Positions 1-9,546 are shown, numbered from the stretch's first letter. The stretch is 64,000 nucleotides of DNA from Ignavibacteriota bacterium (GCA_024636855.1 JAGXGG010000075.1:24165-88164), one strand, 5' to 3'. Made by a program: numbers and translations. The notes: generated from the letters alone by a model not told the origin.

Positions 1-1564
1 ATTGCCCTTTGTAGCCTTTTACTTCTGCTTTTAAGTAGTATTTACCTGATGGTAATTTGATTGTAATAGAAGTTCCATTTAACTCAGCAGTGAAAACTCT
101 TCTATCTTTAGTAGGAGGAACTCCAGGGACTTTATCTGTTGCATTCCAGACTGTAACTTTACCAAAGAAATCTTTGATATCATCTGTTTCGTCATAGAAA
201 TTACAAGTTAGTATACTAGTATATTCTTTTTCTTCTCCTCTTACAATCAGATAAAAGTAACCAGTAATTTGAGTAAAAGTAGCACCATCATCACATGTAG
301 ACCTTACTATAACAGGTACCTTATACTCACCTTTTACAGGGTTTTCCCATACCATCATACCAGTCTCTTCGTCCAATCTTAAATCTTGAGGAGTTGAATT
401 GTGACCATCCTGTGCATCAGATAAATAATAAGCTAAACTACAATCACCTTTCGAAACAGCATTGACATCATATTTCCAAGCAACACCTGCTTCTAATTTG
501 TGAGTGAACATGGTACCTTTTTCAAAGTAAATTTCTGGTTCGTTAGAGTTACAATCACCCCAGCAAATATCGAAAGTCAATTTACTTACTATTTCGCCTG
601 TACATTTGTTTCTCAAACCAATAACAGATTTATATTTTCCTTTTTCTTGAGCCGTAAAACTAATAAGAGCAGAATTTTCATCTAACTCTGATACAGCAAT
701 TTTTACTTTTGATTCAACTACAATTATATCAAATTCACAATCAGTGTCGTTAATAATTTTTATTCTAGTTGATTCTTGACCTTCGTCATTAAGATTTATA
801 AATTGATAAATTCCAGCAAAGTACATTCTCGGAGTAGGATTATCATCACAATCACCGAAGCAAATTTTTAGTGAAATTTTGCTTACTACTTCTCCCGTAC
901 ATTTGTTTACAAGTCCAATTAATGCAAAGTGTTTTCCTTTTTCATCTGATTGGATTGTGAATACTACAGCGTCTTTACCTTGCTCCGCAACTTCAATTTT
1001 CACATCTGATTCTATATCTGATTCTATGATTTTTATGCCATATTCACAATTTGTGTTATTGAATATTTTTACGGCTATCCTGCCTTTCCCATCAGCATCA
1101 AGCTTTATAAATGCTTCATCTGAAAGGAAGCTCATTCTTTCTTTTGGGGGAGTATTTTCAGCAATTTTGCCACATACTCTTACCGACAAATCACTAGCAA
1201 CATCATTTTTTTCATCATATAGGCCTATAGTATAGCAATAGTCGCCCGCAGCTAATTTTTCAATTACAAATTTGTACTCACTTTTATTGTTTCGCTCTAC
1301 TTTACCAACTCTTTCTTCTTTTTCTTTTCCGTCAACTTTCTTGTATTGAGTTATTCTAAAATAGTTACCTAATTCATTTTTTCTTTCTCCATCTGCCCAA
1401 GTCAATGTAATATTACCTTGAACTGGTGATGATTCCATAATGTCAACTTTAATTCCAACCTCGATTGGCTTTGCCGGCTGTTTTGCTAGCAAGTCAATGC
1501 TACCAGCACTCATGAAAGCTGCAATGAATCCAAGCAGCATTATTTTATATATAGTTTGTCTCAT
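1..1564 (-). CDS. Secreted multidomain protein, 3' end beyond left edge
   Basis: The frame is open from an ATG at 1564 to base 1, at least 521 residues, with no stop in the window. An N-terminal hydrophobic stretch (KIMLLGFIAAFMSAG) looks like a signal peptide. A fibronectin-III/Ig-like beta domain follows at about residues 35-130. Two tandem copies of a domain of about 80 residues then lie at about 140-305. Both share a core LVNKCTGEVVSK / LRNKCTGEIVSK and a Cys-rich end (KICFGDCDD / DICWGDCNS), so paired cysteines are likely. The remainder (DETTGMMVWENPVKGEYKVP) resembles extracellular Ig-like surface domains. Known: such modular proteins in Bacteroidota are usually surface or secreted. The C-terminus, where a T9SS sorting domain would sit, is outside the window. 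I do not recognise the family and assign no function. Confidence 0.85.
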   Translation of the reverse strand, partial: MRQTIYKIMLLGFIAAFMSAGSIDLLAKQPAKPIEVGIKVDIMESSPVQGNITLTWADGERKNELGNYFRITQYKKVDGKEKEERVGKVERNNKSEYKFVIEKLAAGDYCYTIGLYDEKNDVASDLSVRVCGKIAENTPPKERMSFLSDEAFIKLDADGKGRIAVKIFNNTNCEYGIKIIESDIESDVKIEVAEQGKDAVVFTIQSDEKGKHFALIGLVNKCTGEVVSKISLKICFGDCDDNPTPRMYFAGIYQFINLNDEGQESTRIKIINDTDCEFDIIVVESKVKIAVSELDENSALISFTAQEKGKYKSVIGLRNKCTGEIVSKLTFDICWGDCNSNEPEIYFEKGTMFTHKLEAGVAWKYDVNAVSKGDCSLAYYLSDAQDGHNSTPQDLRLDEETGMMVWENPVKGEYKVPVIVRSTCDDGATFTQITGYFYLIVRGEEKEYTSILTCNFYDETDDIKDFFGKVTVWNATDKVPGVPPTKDRRVFTAELNGTSITIKLPSGKYYLKAEVKGYKGQ

Positions 1565-1774
1565 TTGAGATACCTCTTTATGTAAATTTATAATTATTTA
1601 TTCCGCATTTGATATAACAACACATAACCTCAAAAAAGGTAACAAAAAGAATCAAAAAAAAATTAAATATATAGAAATGTGTAATTACTCTTTAGTTTAT
1701 CTTTTTCTAACATCTTCATTTATAAATATATTCATTATTTCCTCGTCCACCAAAAGTATTATGTCAAAATTTGT

Positions 1775-1782
1775 TAATTTTG
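1775..1782 (+). promoter_or_regulatory. Bacteroidota-type -7 box before icd
   Basis: TAATTTTG matches the Bacteroidota -7 consensus TAnnTTTG and sits 40 bases before the icd ATG. No clear -33 TTTG box is seen at the usual distance. The rest of the 257-base gap from 1565 is AT-rich and shows nothing else. Confidence 0.4.
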
Positions 1783-1821
1783 CTAAACTAAAAAATCAAA
1801 AATCATATAAAAGGTTTATAA

Positions 1822-3087
1822 ATGACTGGTTCTAAAATAACAATAAACAATGGTAAACTAAGTGTCCCTAATGACCCGATTATCCCTTTCATCGAAGGTG
1901 ATGGTATTGGTCCAGATATTTGGGCAGCAACTGTAAGAGTGCTAGACAGTGCAGTAGAAAAAGCATACAATGGCGAAAAGAAAATAGTATGGAAAGAAGT
2001 ATTAGCTGGTGAGAAAGCATTTGATAAAACTGGTGAATGGCTACCTGCTGAAACACTAGAAAATATAAATGAATATCTAATCGCTATCAAAGGTCCATTA
2101 ACTACTCCAGTTGGTGGTGGTATTCGCTCTCTGAACGTTGCTCTAAGACAGCAACTAGACCTTTACACTTGTTTACGTCCCGTTAGATGGTTCCAAGGTG
2201 TTCCGTCTCCGGTCAAAGAACCTAATAAAGTTGACATGGTTATATTCCGTGAAAATACTGAAGATATCTATGCTGGTATAGAATGGAAAGCTGGCACTCC
2301 TGAAGTGAAAAAAGTAATTGACTTTATCCAAAATGAAATGGGAGTTAAGAAAATCAGATTCCCAGAATCATCGTCAATAGGAATCAAACCAATCTCAATC
2401 GAAGGAACAGAGAGAATAGCAAGAGCAGCTCTTGACTATGCTATAGAGCACAAACGTGACTCTGTAACTTGGGTACACAAAGGTAACATCATGAAGTTTA
2501 CTGAAGGTCTATTCAAAGATACTGGATATGATGTAGCGGAAAACGAGTATGGAGATAAGGTTTTCACATGGAGACAATACGACAAGATAAAAGAAGAGAA
2601 AGGCGAAGAAGCTGCTAACACGGCTCAAAAAGAAGCATTAGCAAATGGTAAAATATTAGTAAAAGATGTGATAGCAGATGCGTTCTTACAACAAATCTTA
2701 TTGCGTCCGGAAGAGTATGAAGTAGTATGTACTATGAACCTAAACGGCGATTACATATCTGATGCATTAGCTGCTATGGTAGGTGGTATTGGTATAGCAC
2801 CGGGTGCTAACATCAATTATATTACAGGTCACGCTATATTCGAAGCGACTCACGGTACTGCACCGAAATATTCTGGTTTGGACAAAGTGAACCCAGGTTC
2901 AGTAATCCTATCTGGTGTGTTGATGCTTGAGCATTTGGGATGGCAAAAAGCTGCTGATCTAATCGTAGATTCAGTAGAGAAAACAATTTCTCAGAAAACT
3001 GTAACTTACGATTTTGAAAGACAAATGGACGGCGCAAAATTGCTAAAAACTTCTGAATTTGGCGATGCACTAATTAAGAATATGTAA
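1822..3087 (+). CDS. icd: NADP-dependent isocitrate dehydrogenase
   Basis: 421 residues, the usual length of the bacterial homodimeric enzyme. It decarboxylates isocitrate to 2-oxoglutarate and makes NADPH in the TCA cycle, in the cytoplasm. Visible family marks are the N-terminal [11 protein letters not shown], the substrate and phosphorylation-loop region [13 protein letters not shown] (about residues 93-105, holding the active-site Ser of the E. coli enzyme) and [16 protein letters not shown]. Further on are the metal-binding stretch [11 protein letters not shown] and the coenzyme region [11 protein letters not shown] near residue 345. The start is supported by homology to the family N-terminus ([17 protein letters not shown]) and by the promoter box 40 bases upstream. 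It appears monocistronic, with a strong terminator just downstream. Confidence 0.97.
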   Translation: MTGSKITINNGKLSVPNDPIIPFIEGDGIGPDIWAATVRVLDSAVEKAYNGEKKIVWKEVLAGEKAFDKTGEWLPAETLENINEYLIAIKGPLTTPVGGGIRSLNVALRQQLDLYTCLRPVRWFQGVPSPVKEPNKVDMVIFRENTEDIYAGIEWKAGTPEVKKVIDFIQNEMGVKKIRFPESSSIGIKPISIEGTERIARAALDYAIEHKRDSVTWVHKGNIMKFTEGLFKDTGYDVAENEYGDKVFTWRQYDKIKEEKGEEAANTAQKEALANGKILVKDVIADAFLQQILLRPEEYEVVCTMNLNGDYISDALAAMVGGIGIAPGANINYITGHAIFEATHGTAPKYSGLDKVNPGSVILSGVLMLEHLGWQKAADLIVDSVEKTISQKTVTYDFERQMDGAKLLKTSEFGDALIKNM

Positions 3088-3120
3088 TCTGATTAGAATT
3101 ATTCTTTAGATTTTAAGAGA

Positions 3121-3150
3121 ACCGCTTTCGAAAGAAGGCGGTTTTTTTTT
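3121..3150 (+). terminator. Rho-independent terminator of icd
   Basis: ACCGC and GCGGT form the stem around an A/T-rich loop, followed by about ten T. It lies 34 bases after the icd stop. Confidence 0.85.
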
Positions 3151-3170
3151 GTGGATTATCTTTCATTTTA

Positions 3171-3305
3171 AGGGACTAAAGTCCTTTCAAAATGCTCATC
3201 TATTTATCCATCGGTTAAAACCGATGGCAATAAATTCTAAAATGCTTTGAGACATTTTTCTTTATCATACACAAAGTATTGCCGTTGACTTTAGTCAACG
3301 GATAC
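3171..3305 (+). repeat. REP-like palindromes, family B
   Basis: The 312-base gap between icd and the MATE gene holds three imperfect palindromes: GGGACTAAAGTCC, CCATCGGTTAAAACCGATGG and CCGTTGACTTTAGTCAACGG, the second followed and the third preceded by an ATTGCC/GGCAAT-type motif. The same units recur at 24979-25045. They look like small non-autonomous palindromic elements; no transposase is adjacent here. Confidence 0.6.
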
Positions 3306-3399
3306 AAACATTCCCACCACCAGCAACCCCCTTAAAATAAAAGTAATTCTCAAACTTCAATCGAAAGTTATATAATACAAACCTTTGAACTTTCGATTT

Positions 3400-4821
3400 A
3401 TGCAACAAAAACCTAATAAGCTAACTGAAGGATCGATACTTAAATCGCTAATCACTCTTGCCCTGCCAGTTATATTTGTCAATATATTACAGACAGCGTA
3501 TCAGCTAACAGATACTTTCTGGGTTGGCCGCTTGGGGACTGATGCAGTTGCCGCGGTTTCTATTAGTTTTCCTATTATCTTTTTTATTATTTCACTTGGT
3601 ATTGGGTTAGGAGTAGCTGGGACTATACTAGTTGCTCAGTATGCTGGTAAACAAGACCAAGCGACTGTTGATTATACTTCCTCTCAAACTTTTCTGATGG
3701 TAATAGTTGTATCAATAATTTTAGGGGCAATTGGTTATCTACTTTCCCCTTATATGACTATGGTAATGACTGATGACTCGAACGTAATCTACCCTGCCAT
3801 TTCTTACATGAGAATATCTTTCATAGGGTTAGTGTTTATGTTTACTTATATGATATTCCAATCATTGCTTCGGGGAGTAGGTAATGTAAGAACACCTATG
3901 TACATAGTGTTAGGTACTGTACTACTAAACTTAGTCTTAGACCCATTATTTATCTTTGGATACGGACCTATACCTGCCATGGGCGTCAAAGGGGCGGCGA
4001 TATCAACAATATTGACTCAAGCTATTGCATCTATTATTGGAATTGCTTTATTGTCTGGAGGTAAATACGGAATTAAGTTAAAATTAAGTCATTTCAAACC
4101 CGATTATCCTCTAATCTATAAAATGTTCAAGATTGGATTCCCTTCGTCTGTTGAGCAATCTACTCGAGCACTTGGATTAGCCGTTATGACATTGCTAGTG
4201 ACTACATTCGGCACACTTACGGTTGCTGCTTATGGTATTGGCACTTATGTGCTGATGTTTGTTATCATTCCAGCAATGGGTCTATCTATGGCGACTTCTA
4301 CATTAGTAGGACAGAACATAGGAGCAGGTAAAATAGAGCGTGCTGAGAGAATTGCTATATTAAGTACTAAATTGGCGTTCATAGCACTATCTATTGTGGG
4401 AATAATAATATTTATTTTTGCTAACCAAGTTGTAGCTTTCTTCATTCCAGGTGAAATAGAAACTATAAAGACTGGAGCTCTTTTTCTAAGAACAATGTCA
4501 TTAACCTTTGGGTTTGTAGGTGTACAGCTAACATTAAACGGAGTATTTATAGGTGCAGGTAATACGATGATATCCATGATTCTAGCTATTGTAAGTTTAT
4601 GGGTACTGAGATTCCCATTGGGTTATGTATTAGCTATGCACACCTCACTTGCGGAAGTCGGTATATGGATAGCATTCCCAATATCTAATATAGTAGCCGC
4701 ACTTGCTACATTGGTTTGGTTCAAAAAAGGGACTTGGAAAGAAAAGAAAATAACTGAAGAAATGAAACAGATAGAAGACACTAGAACTGAAACTATAATA
4801 GAAGAAGGTGGATTGGGGTAG
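3400..4821 (+). CDS. MATE family efflux transporter
   Basis: 473 residues from the ATG at 3400; a TTG 15 bases upstream would add five residues, but the ATG is preferred. The protein begins MQQKPNKLTEGSILKSLI, the typical start of NorM/DinF-like MATE carriers, and has about twelve hydrophobic segments in two halves. The second half begins near GFPSSVEQSTRALGLAV, and both halves carry family signatures (DTFWVGRLGTDAVAAV; LVGQNIGAGK). Known: these inner-membrane carriers export cationic drugs or metabolites using Na+ or H+. The substrate cannot be read from the sequence. The charged C-terminal tail of about 40 residues is cytoplasmic. The gene appears to be transcribed alone and ends in a terminator. 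Confidence 0.93.
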   Translation: MQQKPNKLTEGSILKSLITLALPVIFVNILQTAYQLTDTFWVGRLGTDAVAAVSISFPIIFFIISLGIGLGVAGTILVAQYAGKQDQATVDYTSSQTFLMVIVVSIILGAIGYLLSPYMTMVMTDDSNVIYPAISYMRISFIGLVFMFTYMIFQSLLRGVGNVRTPMYIVLGTVLLNLVLDPLFIFGYGPIPAMGVKGAAISTILTQAIASIIGIALLSGGKYGIKLKLSHFKPDYPLIYKMFKIGFPSSVEQSTRALGLAVMTLLVTTFGTLTVAAYGIGTYVLMFVIIPAMGLSMATSTLVGQNIGAGKIERAERIAILSTKLAFIALSIVGIIIFIFANQVVAFFIPGEIETIKTGALFLRTMSLTFGFVGVQLTLNGVFIGAGNTMISMILAIVSLWVLRFPLGYVLAMHTSLAEVGIWIAFPISNIVAALATLVWFKKGTWKEKKITEEMKQIEDTRTETIIEEGGLG

Positions 4822-4856
4822 TGTAAAGATTTCAAATCCTTCATAAAAAAAATTAG

Positions 4857-4888
4857 AAACCGATTCATTATTTGAGTCGGTTTTTTTT
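4857..4888 (+). terminator. Terminator after MATE gene
   Basis: AAACCGA and TCGGTTT pair around an A/T-rich loop, followed by a run of T. It starts 36 bases after the MATE stop. Confidence 0.8.
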
Positions 4889-4939
4889 ATTCGAAAAATA
4901 GATTTCATTAATACTTTACCTAATTGGTAATAACAAAAA

Positions 4940-4977
4940 CAGGACACTACAAACGGGGGAGGTTTGAAAGTGTCCTG
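4940..4977 (+). promoter_or_regulatory. Stable hairpin with G-rich loop upstream of hutU
   Basis: CAGGACACT pairs with AGTGTCCTG (9 bp). An inner CAAAC pairs with GTTTG (5 bp) around the loop GGGGGAG. There is no T-run after it on either side, so it is not a simple terminator. It lies 141 bases before the hutU start and upstream of the predicted hutU promoter, so it would act as DNA (operator) or as a separate small RNA rather than as the hutU leader. Its function is unknown. Confidence 0.5.
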
Positions 4978-5066
4978 TAGTATCGTCGCTTATATAAACG
5001 CTCGATCGAACAATGACATTTATACACCTACAATTATGAAGCCAAATTTATGTCATTTTAAATTAT

Positions 5067-5074
5067 TATTTTTG
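5067..5074 (+). promoter_or_regulatory. Bacteroidota-type -7 box before hutU
   Basis: TATTTTTG matches TAnnTTTG exactly and sits 44 bases before the hutU ATG, a spacing like that before icd. Confidence 0.45.
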
Positions 5075-5117
5075 TTATTCGTCAAGTTCGTGAAAACAAA
5101 TAAATTGAGATTGATAA

Positions 5118-6776
5118 ATGACTACTAAAAGAACAGTAACTGTACCAAGAGGTACCGAATTAACTTGTAAGAACTGGCAACTTGAAGCCGCGTACCGTAT
5201 GATACACCACAATCTAGACCCCGAGAATGCCGAGAAACCAGAAGAGCTAATCGTATATGGTGGGCTAGGAAAAGCTGCTAGAAATTGGGAAAGCTTCGAT
5301 GCTATTACCAATACCCTCAAGAATATGGACATAGATGAAACTCTTTTAGTTCAGTCAGGCAAGCCAGTTGGTGTTGCTAAGACTTATTCTGCTGCTCCTA
5401 GAGTAATAATAGCAAATTCGAACCTAGTTCCGAATTGGGCAAATTGGGAACATTTCCGTGAATTAGATAAAAAGGGTCTGATGATGTACGGTCAGATGAC
5501 AGCTGGTAGTTGGATATACATTGGTACGCAGGGAATAGTACAAGGGACTTATGAGACTTTCGCTGAGTGTGCTAGACAGCATTTTGGTGGTACATTAAAC
5601 GGTCGATTCCTATTGACAGGCGGTATGGGTGGAATGGGTGGTGCACAACCACTAGCCGCTAAATTCGCTGGCGCTGCTTCTATCACGGTCGAAATAGATG
5701 AAACAAGAATAGACAAGCGTATCCACGACGGATATTGCGATGTAAAGGTTGATAATCTGGACGATGCACTAAGAGTAATGAATGAAGCTAAAAATAACAA
5801 CGAAGCAAAGTCTATAGGGCTAATTGGGAATACAGCAGAAGTTCCTCCTGAACTTTTGAGACGTGGTATTGTTCCAGATATAGTGACAGACCAAACTTCG
5901 GCACATGACCCACTAAACGGTTACTATCCAGCTGGGTATAGCAAAGACGAAGCTGATAAGCTAAGAGCTGCTGACCCAGAGAAATATTTAGCAGAAGTTT
6001 ATAAATCCATAGCTACTCACGTAGAAACTATGGTTGAATTCCAGAAGAAAGGAGCCGTTGTGTTCGATTATGGAAATAATATACGTGGTATAGCTCAAGA
6101 CAATGGCGGCTATAAAGATGCTTTCGCATTCAAAGGATTCGTACCTGAATATATCCGTCCTCTATTCTGTGATGGTAAAGGGCCCTTCCGTTGGGTAGCC
6201 CTATCAGGTAATCCAGACGATATCGCAGTTACTGATGCTGCAATCAAAAATCTTTTCCCTGATAACGAACCGCTACATAGATGGATAGATAATGCTGCCG
6301 CTAATATCGGCTACCAAGCATTACCAGCAAGAATTTGTTGGCTTGGCTATGGCGAAAGAGCGCTAGCAGGACAGTTATTCAACGAGCTAGTAAGAACTGG
6401 CAAAGTCTCTGCTCCAATCGTAATAGGTCGTGACCATTTGGATTGCGGTTCAGTTGCTTCACCTTACAGAGAGACAGAGGGAATGCTAGATGGCTCTGAT
6501 GCAGTTTCTGATTGGGTGTTCCTAAACTTTGCACTGAACGCTATCGGTGGTGCTTCGTGGGTGTCTCTTCACCACGGTGGGGGAGTAGGTATGGGATTAT
6601 CACAACATGCAGGCATGGTAGTCGTCGCTGATGGTACAGATGAAGCAAAAGGCAGATTAGAAAGAGTTCTAACTTATGACCCACTAATGGGGATACTAAG
6701 ACACACAGATGCTGGCTACGAAAGAGCCGCAGACAATGCAAAGAAATTCGATATAAATATACCAATGGGTAAGTAA
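5118..6776 (+). CDS. hutU: Urocanate hydratase (urocanase)
   Basis: 552 residues, the normal family length. It converts urocanate to imidazolonepropionate in histidine degradation, using tightly bound NAD+. Marks include the N-terminal [19 protein letters not shown], the glycine-rich [15 protein letters not shown] (about residues 166-180, nucleotide-binding fold), and [14 protein letters not shown] (about 402-415) with the active-site Cys corresponding to Cys410 of the Pseudomonas enzyme. The C-terminal [19 protein letters not shown] is also typical. No hutH, hutI or hutG occurs in the window, so the rest of the pathway must be elsewhere. The downstream SDR begins one base after the stop, which implies an operon. 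Confidence 0.96.
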   Translation: MTTKRTVTVPRGTELTCKNWQLEAAYRMIHHNLDPENAEKPEELIVYGGLGKAARNWESFDAITNTLKNMDIDETLLVQSGKPVGVAKTYSAAPRVIIANSNLVPNWANWEHFRELDKKGLMMYGQMTAGSWIYIGTQGIVQGTYETFAECARQHFGGTLNGRFLLTGGMGGMGGAQPLAAKFAGAASITVEIDETRIDKRIHDGYCDVKVDNLDDALRVMNEAKNNNEAKSIGLIGNTAEVPPELLRRGIVPDIVTDQTSAHDPLNGYYPAGYSKDEADKLRAADPEKYLAEVYKSIATHVETMVEFQKKGAVVFDYGNNIRGIAQDNGGYKDAFAFKGFVPEYIRPLFCDGKGPFRWVALSGNPDDIAVTDAAIKNLFPDNEPLHRWIDNAAANIGYQALPARICWLGYGERALAGQLFNELVRTGKVSAPIVIGRDHLDCGSVASPYRETEGMLDGSDAVSDWVFLNFALNAIGGASWVSLHHGGGVGMGLSQHAGMVVVADGTDEAKGRLERVLTYDPLMGILRHTDAGYERAADNAKKFDINIPMGK

Positions 6777-6777
6777 A

Positions 6778-7386
6778 ATGAAAGCAATAGTAATAGGTGC
6801 CACAGGCACAATAGGAAAAGGAATAGTAGAGGAACTAGAAAGCAAGGGATACGAAGTTATCTCTGGTCACAGAAACTCAATAGTGAGCATAGACATAGAT
6901 AACCCCGAATCAGTTCACAATTTCTTCGAAAGTACAGAAATGGTAGATGCAATAATATGTGCAGCTGGTAGTGCAGCATTCGCTCCAGTGAGTGAACTAG
7001 ACGAAGAAAAAATCCAATCTAGTTTGAATAGCAAGTTCGCTGGTCAGCTAAGAGTAGCCAAATATGGTATGAAAAATCTACATAAGAATGGAGCAATCAT
7101 CTTGACTGGTGGTATGTTCGCTTATGCTCCTTGGCCATCAACTTCTATTATTTCAGCAGTGAACAAAGGACTAGAGGGATTTGCTCTAGGTGCGACTTTA
7201 GAAATGGAAGATGGGAAACGAATTATGGTGGCTCTTCCACCACTACTATCAGAGTCAGCTGAGAAAATGGGAATGCCTACAGACCCATGGCCAAACTCTA
7301 GCGAAGTAGCTAAATCATATTCCAAAGCATTGGAAAGTGGCAAAAGTGCCGACGTATTCTACGTAGATGGTTACGAACCAAAGTAG
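6778..7386 (+). CDS. Short-chain dehydrogenase/reductase, atypical
   Basis: 202 residues with an N-terminal Rossmann dinucleotide motif GATGTIGKGI and an AAG motif (ICAAGSAAF) near residue 64. It most resembles the small SDR subfamily typified by PRK07578. The usual catalytic YxxxK is not present: the Lys in SAVNKGLEGF is preceded four residues earlier by Ser rather than Tyr. This is also a feature of that subfamily as I remember it, so it may not be a loss of function. The gene starts one base after the hutU stop and is almost surely co-transcribed with it. The association suggests a role near urocanate metabolism, but this is inference. The substrate is unknown. Confidence 0.85.
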   Translation: MKAIVIGATGTIGKGIVEELESKGYEVISGHRNSIVSIDIDNPESVHNFFESTEMVDAIICAAGSAAFAPVSELDEEKIQSSLNSKFAGQLRVAKYGMKNLHKNGAIILTGGMFAYAPWPSTSIISAVNKGLEGFALGATLEMEDGKRIMVALPPLLSESAEKMGMPTDPWPNSSEVAKSYSKALESGKSADVFYVDGYEPK

Positions 7387-7405
7387 TTAGAATAAATCCA
7401 TGTCA

Positions 7406-7434
7406 CTCTGATAACGCCGAAGGCGTTATCAGAG
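7406..7434 (+). terminator. Perfect 13-bp hairpin after the hutU-SDR operon
   Basis: CTCTGATAACGCC pairs with GGCGTTATCAGAG around a GAA loop, 20 bases after the SDR stop. It lacks a T-run, so it may be an mRNA 3'-end stabiliser or a small palindromic element. A weaker hairpin with a real T-run follows at about 7462-7491. Confidence 0.6.
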
Positions 7435-7468
7435 TCTAGGTGAATAAGTAGTTGATAATTTAAGAGGA

Positions 7469-7589
7469 TCTTGAAAAAGGTTCTCTTTTTTTATATATTA
7501 CATTTCGGGAAACACTATGGATTTATAATATCAAACTCATCACAATCATATTTTTAGCTTTTGCTATCCCTTTTAGTGGGTATGGGCAA
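7469..7589 (+). repeat. 121-bp direct repeat, left copy (leader plus signal peptide)
   Basis: This segment is nearly identical to 11065-11185. It spans a T-rich terminator-like leader, the sequence TTATAATATCAAACTCATC and the signal-peptide coding stretch ending in GGGTATGGGCA. The two copies bracket the barrel gene array. The stretch TACATTTCGG inside it resembles a Bacteroidota -7 box with one extra base. Confidence 0.8.
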
Positions 7590-8207
7590 GTTATTGATGA
7601 AGACCCTTTGACTAATTGTAGAGGACCATTACCTAATTATCTGCACTTTAACACAGGTGTTAATTATTCAAAACTTAATGGTAGTCAACTTAAAAATATA
7701 GACTTTAATCAAAGATATCAGGTCTCGTTTACTTATGAAGTTTATTTTGGAGACCAATATGTCGATCCTATAAATTCATTTGAATACGGGTTGAGTTATA
7801 ATCAAAACGGGTTTAAACACGAAAATGCAAATGGAAAAGTAGAAACAATAAATTATGAATACCTATCTATACCAATAACATACAACTATATTGTTTATAA
7901 TACATTTCCAAAAAGAGAACAAAATCGCTTTTTTGATCATATTCTATTGCTTCGTGGTGGAGCGTACTTAAGTTATTTAATGAATAGTAATGTTGATAAT
8001 AATAAAAATTCAATACCTACTTTAGATTATGGAATTAAATTTGGGCCTAGAATAGAATTTTTACCATTTTCATATTTCTTTTGCACTCTGGAATATAACT
8101 TATTCTTAGGTTTAGGTGATTTTAGCGGTGATTTTGAGAAGAGTAATAATATTTCTCATTCGATAGAACTTGGTGTTGGTATGTATTTTCGATTTTTTTA
8201 TTATTGA
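7521..8207 (+). CDS. Outer-membrane barrel paralogue 1, no ATG start
   Basis: The body encodes a signal peptide (NIKLITIIFLAFAIPFSGYGQ) and an amphipathic beta-rich chain of about 200 residues ending in an aromatic residue (FRFFYY), as in PorT/OmpA-like barrel proteins. No in-frame ATG, GTG or TTG precedes the signal peptide back to the stop near 7460. The coordinate given is the ATT at 7521. The nearest ATG (7517) is one base out of frame and stops after three codons; losing one G of its GG would give MIYNIKLITII. The first conventional in-frame start lies inside the mature protein (TTG at 7608) and would remove the signal peptide. The role is unknown. It may be initiated at a non-AUG codon or be a silent cassette. 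Confidence 0.6.
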   Translation: MYNIKLITIIFLAFAIPFSGYGQVIDEDPLTNCRGPLPNYLHFNTGVNYSKLNGSQLKNIDFNQRYQVSFTYEVYFGDQYVDPINSFEYGLSYNQNGFKHENANGKVETINYEYLSIPITYNYIVYNTFPKREQNRFFDHILLLRGGAYLSYLMNSNVDNNKNSIPTLDYGIKFGPRIEFLPFSYFFCTLEYNLFLGLGDFSGDFEKSNNISHSIELGVGMYFRFFYY

Positions 8208-8216
8208 GATAAATGA

Positions 8217-8858
8217 ATCAAACTACTCACATTCATATTGCTTGTTTTTGCTATTCCTTATAGTGGGTATGGGCAGGTGGGTGTGAACCCTCTAACATTT
8301 TATCCGACATCAAGACCTTTTTATCTTGGTCTAAATGGAGGATTGAATTATTCTAAAATCAATTACGATGACGCATCCACGGAATACCTCCCTTCAGTTC
8401 AGTTGGCAATCGAGTTTCAGTCATTTCTTTCTTCATATAAAAATGCAAGAAGTACATTACTGTATGGGGTGAGCTACGAATTAAAACAGTTTAGTATTCT
8501 GAACTCAAGTAATGAATCAATACAATTGGAATCAAGTTATTTATCATTCCCTATAAAATATCAATACTATTTTACTGATTTGCAAAAGAGTATTCCTGTT
8601 AGTGTAGTACTAGGGGGCTTTTATAGTTTTAAGCTTGATGAAAGTTCTATAGACAAAGATATTGAGTATTTACCAAATAGTAATTATGGTATTATTGTAG
8701 GTCCTAAAATAGAAATAATTTTAAATTATGGATTCTTTTTAAACCTTGATTATAACTTTCAATATGGTTTTGCATCGTTGAAAAATTCTATTTCGACTAC
8801 TAATAACATAAGTCATATAATAAACATCGGTTTCAAATTTCCATCAACAGTATTTTAA
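8217..8858 (+). CDS. Outer-membrane barrel paralogue 2, no ATG start
   Basis: This is the second tandem copy, with the signal peptide IKLLTFILLVFAIPYSGYGQ and a beta-rich body ending SHIINIGFKFPSTVF. A TGA stop lies immediately before the first signal-peptide codon (ATC at 8217). The only in-frame conventional start is a TTG at 8238, in the middle of the hydrophobic core. An ATG at 8213 reads out of frame, two bases short of restoring the frame. The body has no internal stop. Shared motifs with the other copies are LGLNGGLNYSK, YLSFPIKYQY, GPKIEIIL and a conserved last strand, which indicate one barrel family. Confidence 0.6.
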   Translation: MKLLTFILLVFAIPYSGYGQVGVNPLTFYPTSRPFYLGLNGGLNYSKINYDDASTEYLPSVQLAIEFQSFLSSYKNARSTLLYGVSYELKQFSILNSSNESIQLESSYLSFPIKYQYYFTDLQKSIPVSVVLGGFYSFKLDESSIDKDIEYLPNSNYGIIVGPKIEIILNYGFFLNLDYNFQYGFASLKNSISTTNNISHIINIGFKFPSTVF

Positions 8859-9533
8859 ATTAAAAAAGCAACAAATATCAAACTACTTACAATCATATTG
8901 CTGGCTTTTGCTATTCCATTTAGTGGGTATGGGCAGTTGAGTGACTCTGAATTAAGTACTCGTTACTTTATGGATTACTTTACATTAAGTTCTGGGGTTA
9001 ATTTCGTAAATGTTACTCAAAATAGTAATGAAATATTTGGTAGTTATCGTGGCTTTCAGGCAAATTTGACTTATGAAAAATACATTGGCTCCAGTTACAC
9101 CAAACCGACAAACTCAATAGAGTTCGGAGTAAGCTACATTAGTAAAGAATTCGCTAGTAGTTATAATAATTCCCAAAACTCATTAAATGTGTATTACTTA
9201 TCTTTGCCGATAAACTATAATACGCGATTTTTATCTGTGTTTCTGATGAAAGTAGGAGGTTATGTGAGCTATAAGTTAAATAACCTAGATGGTTTTTACA
9301 GAAATTATTCTAGTGAAAATTTATTGACTTTGCCCGAACTCGATTATGGAATACACGTTGGTACTCGCCTAGAGCTAAATGAGATATCTAGTGAAGTCTC
9401 TATTCCTGTCTTTATAGAATATAATCTCCAATATGGCCTAGTTAGTATAGAAGAGATTTTACCAAACAGTTTTAATGGTACTCATACTATAAACCTTGGG
9501 GTAAAATTTCCAATAGTTGTATCTAAAAAGTAA
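8859..9533 (+). CDS. Outer-membrane barrel paralogue 3, no ATG start
   Basis: This third copy follows the stop of copy 2 without any gap: the next in-frame codon is ATT (8859), giving IKKATNIKLLTIILLAFAIP, a good lipophilic signal peptide if ATT initiates. The first TTG is at 8898, inside the hydrophobic core. The mature chain of about 200 residues is beta-rich, with YLSLPINYN, LDYGIHVGTRLE and THTINLGVKFPIVV matching the conserved strands of its neighbours. Function unknown. Confidence 0.6.
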   Translation: MKKATNIKLLTIILLAFAIPFSGYGQLSDSELSTRYFMDYFTLSSGVNFVNVTQNSNEIFGSYRGFQANLTYEKYIGSSYTKPTNSIEFGVSYISKEFASSYNNSQNSLNVYYLSLPINYNTRFLSVFLMKVGGYVSYKLNNLDGFYRNYSSENLLTLPELDYGIHVGTRLELNEISSEVSIPVFIEYNLQYGLVSIEEILPNSFNGTHTINLGVKFPIVVSKK

Positions 9534-9546
9534 TTATTACAGGTAT

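Noticed and set aside
7608-8207. TTG at 7608 as the start of barrel copy 1
   Set aside because: It would remove the whole signal peptide, which is clearly encoded in the same frame upstream and conserved in all copies.
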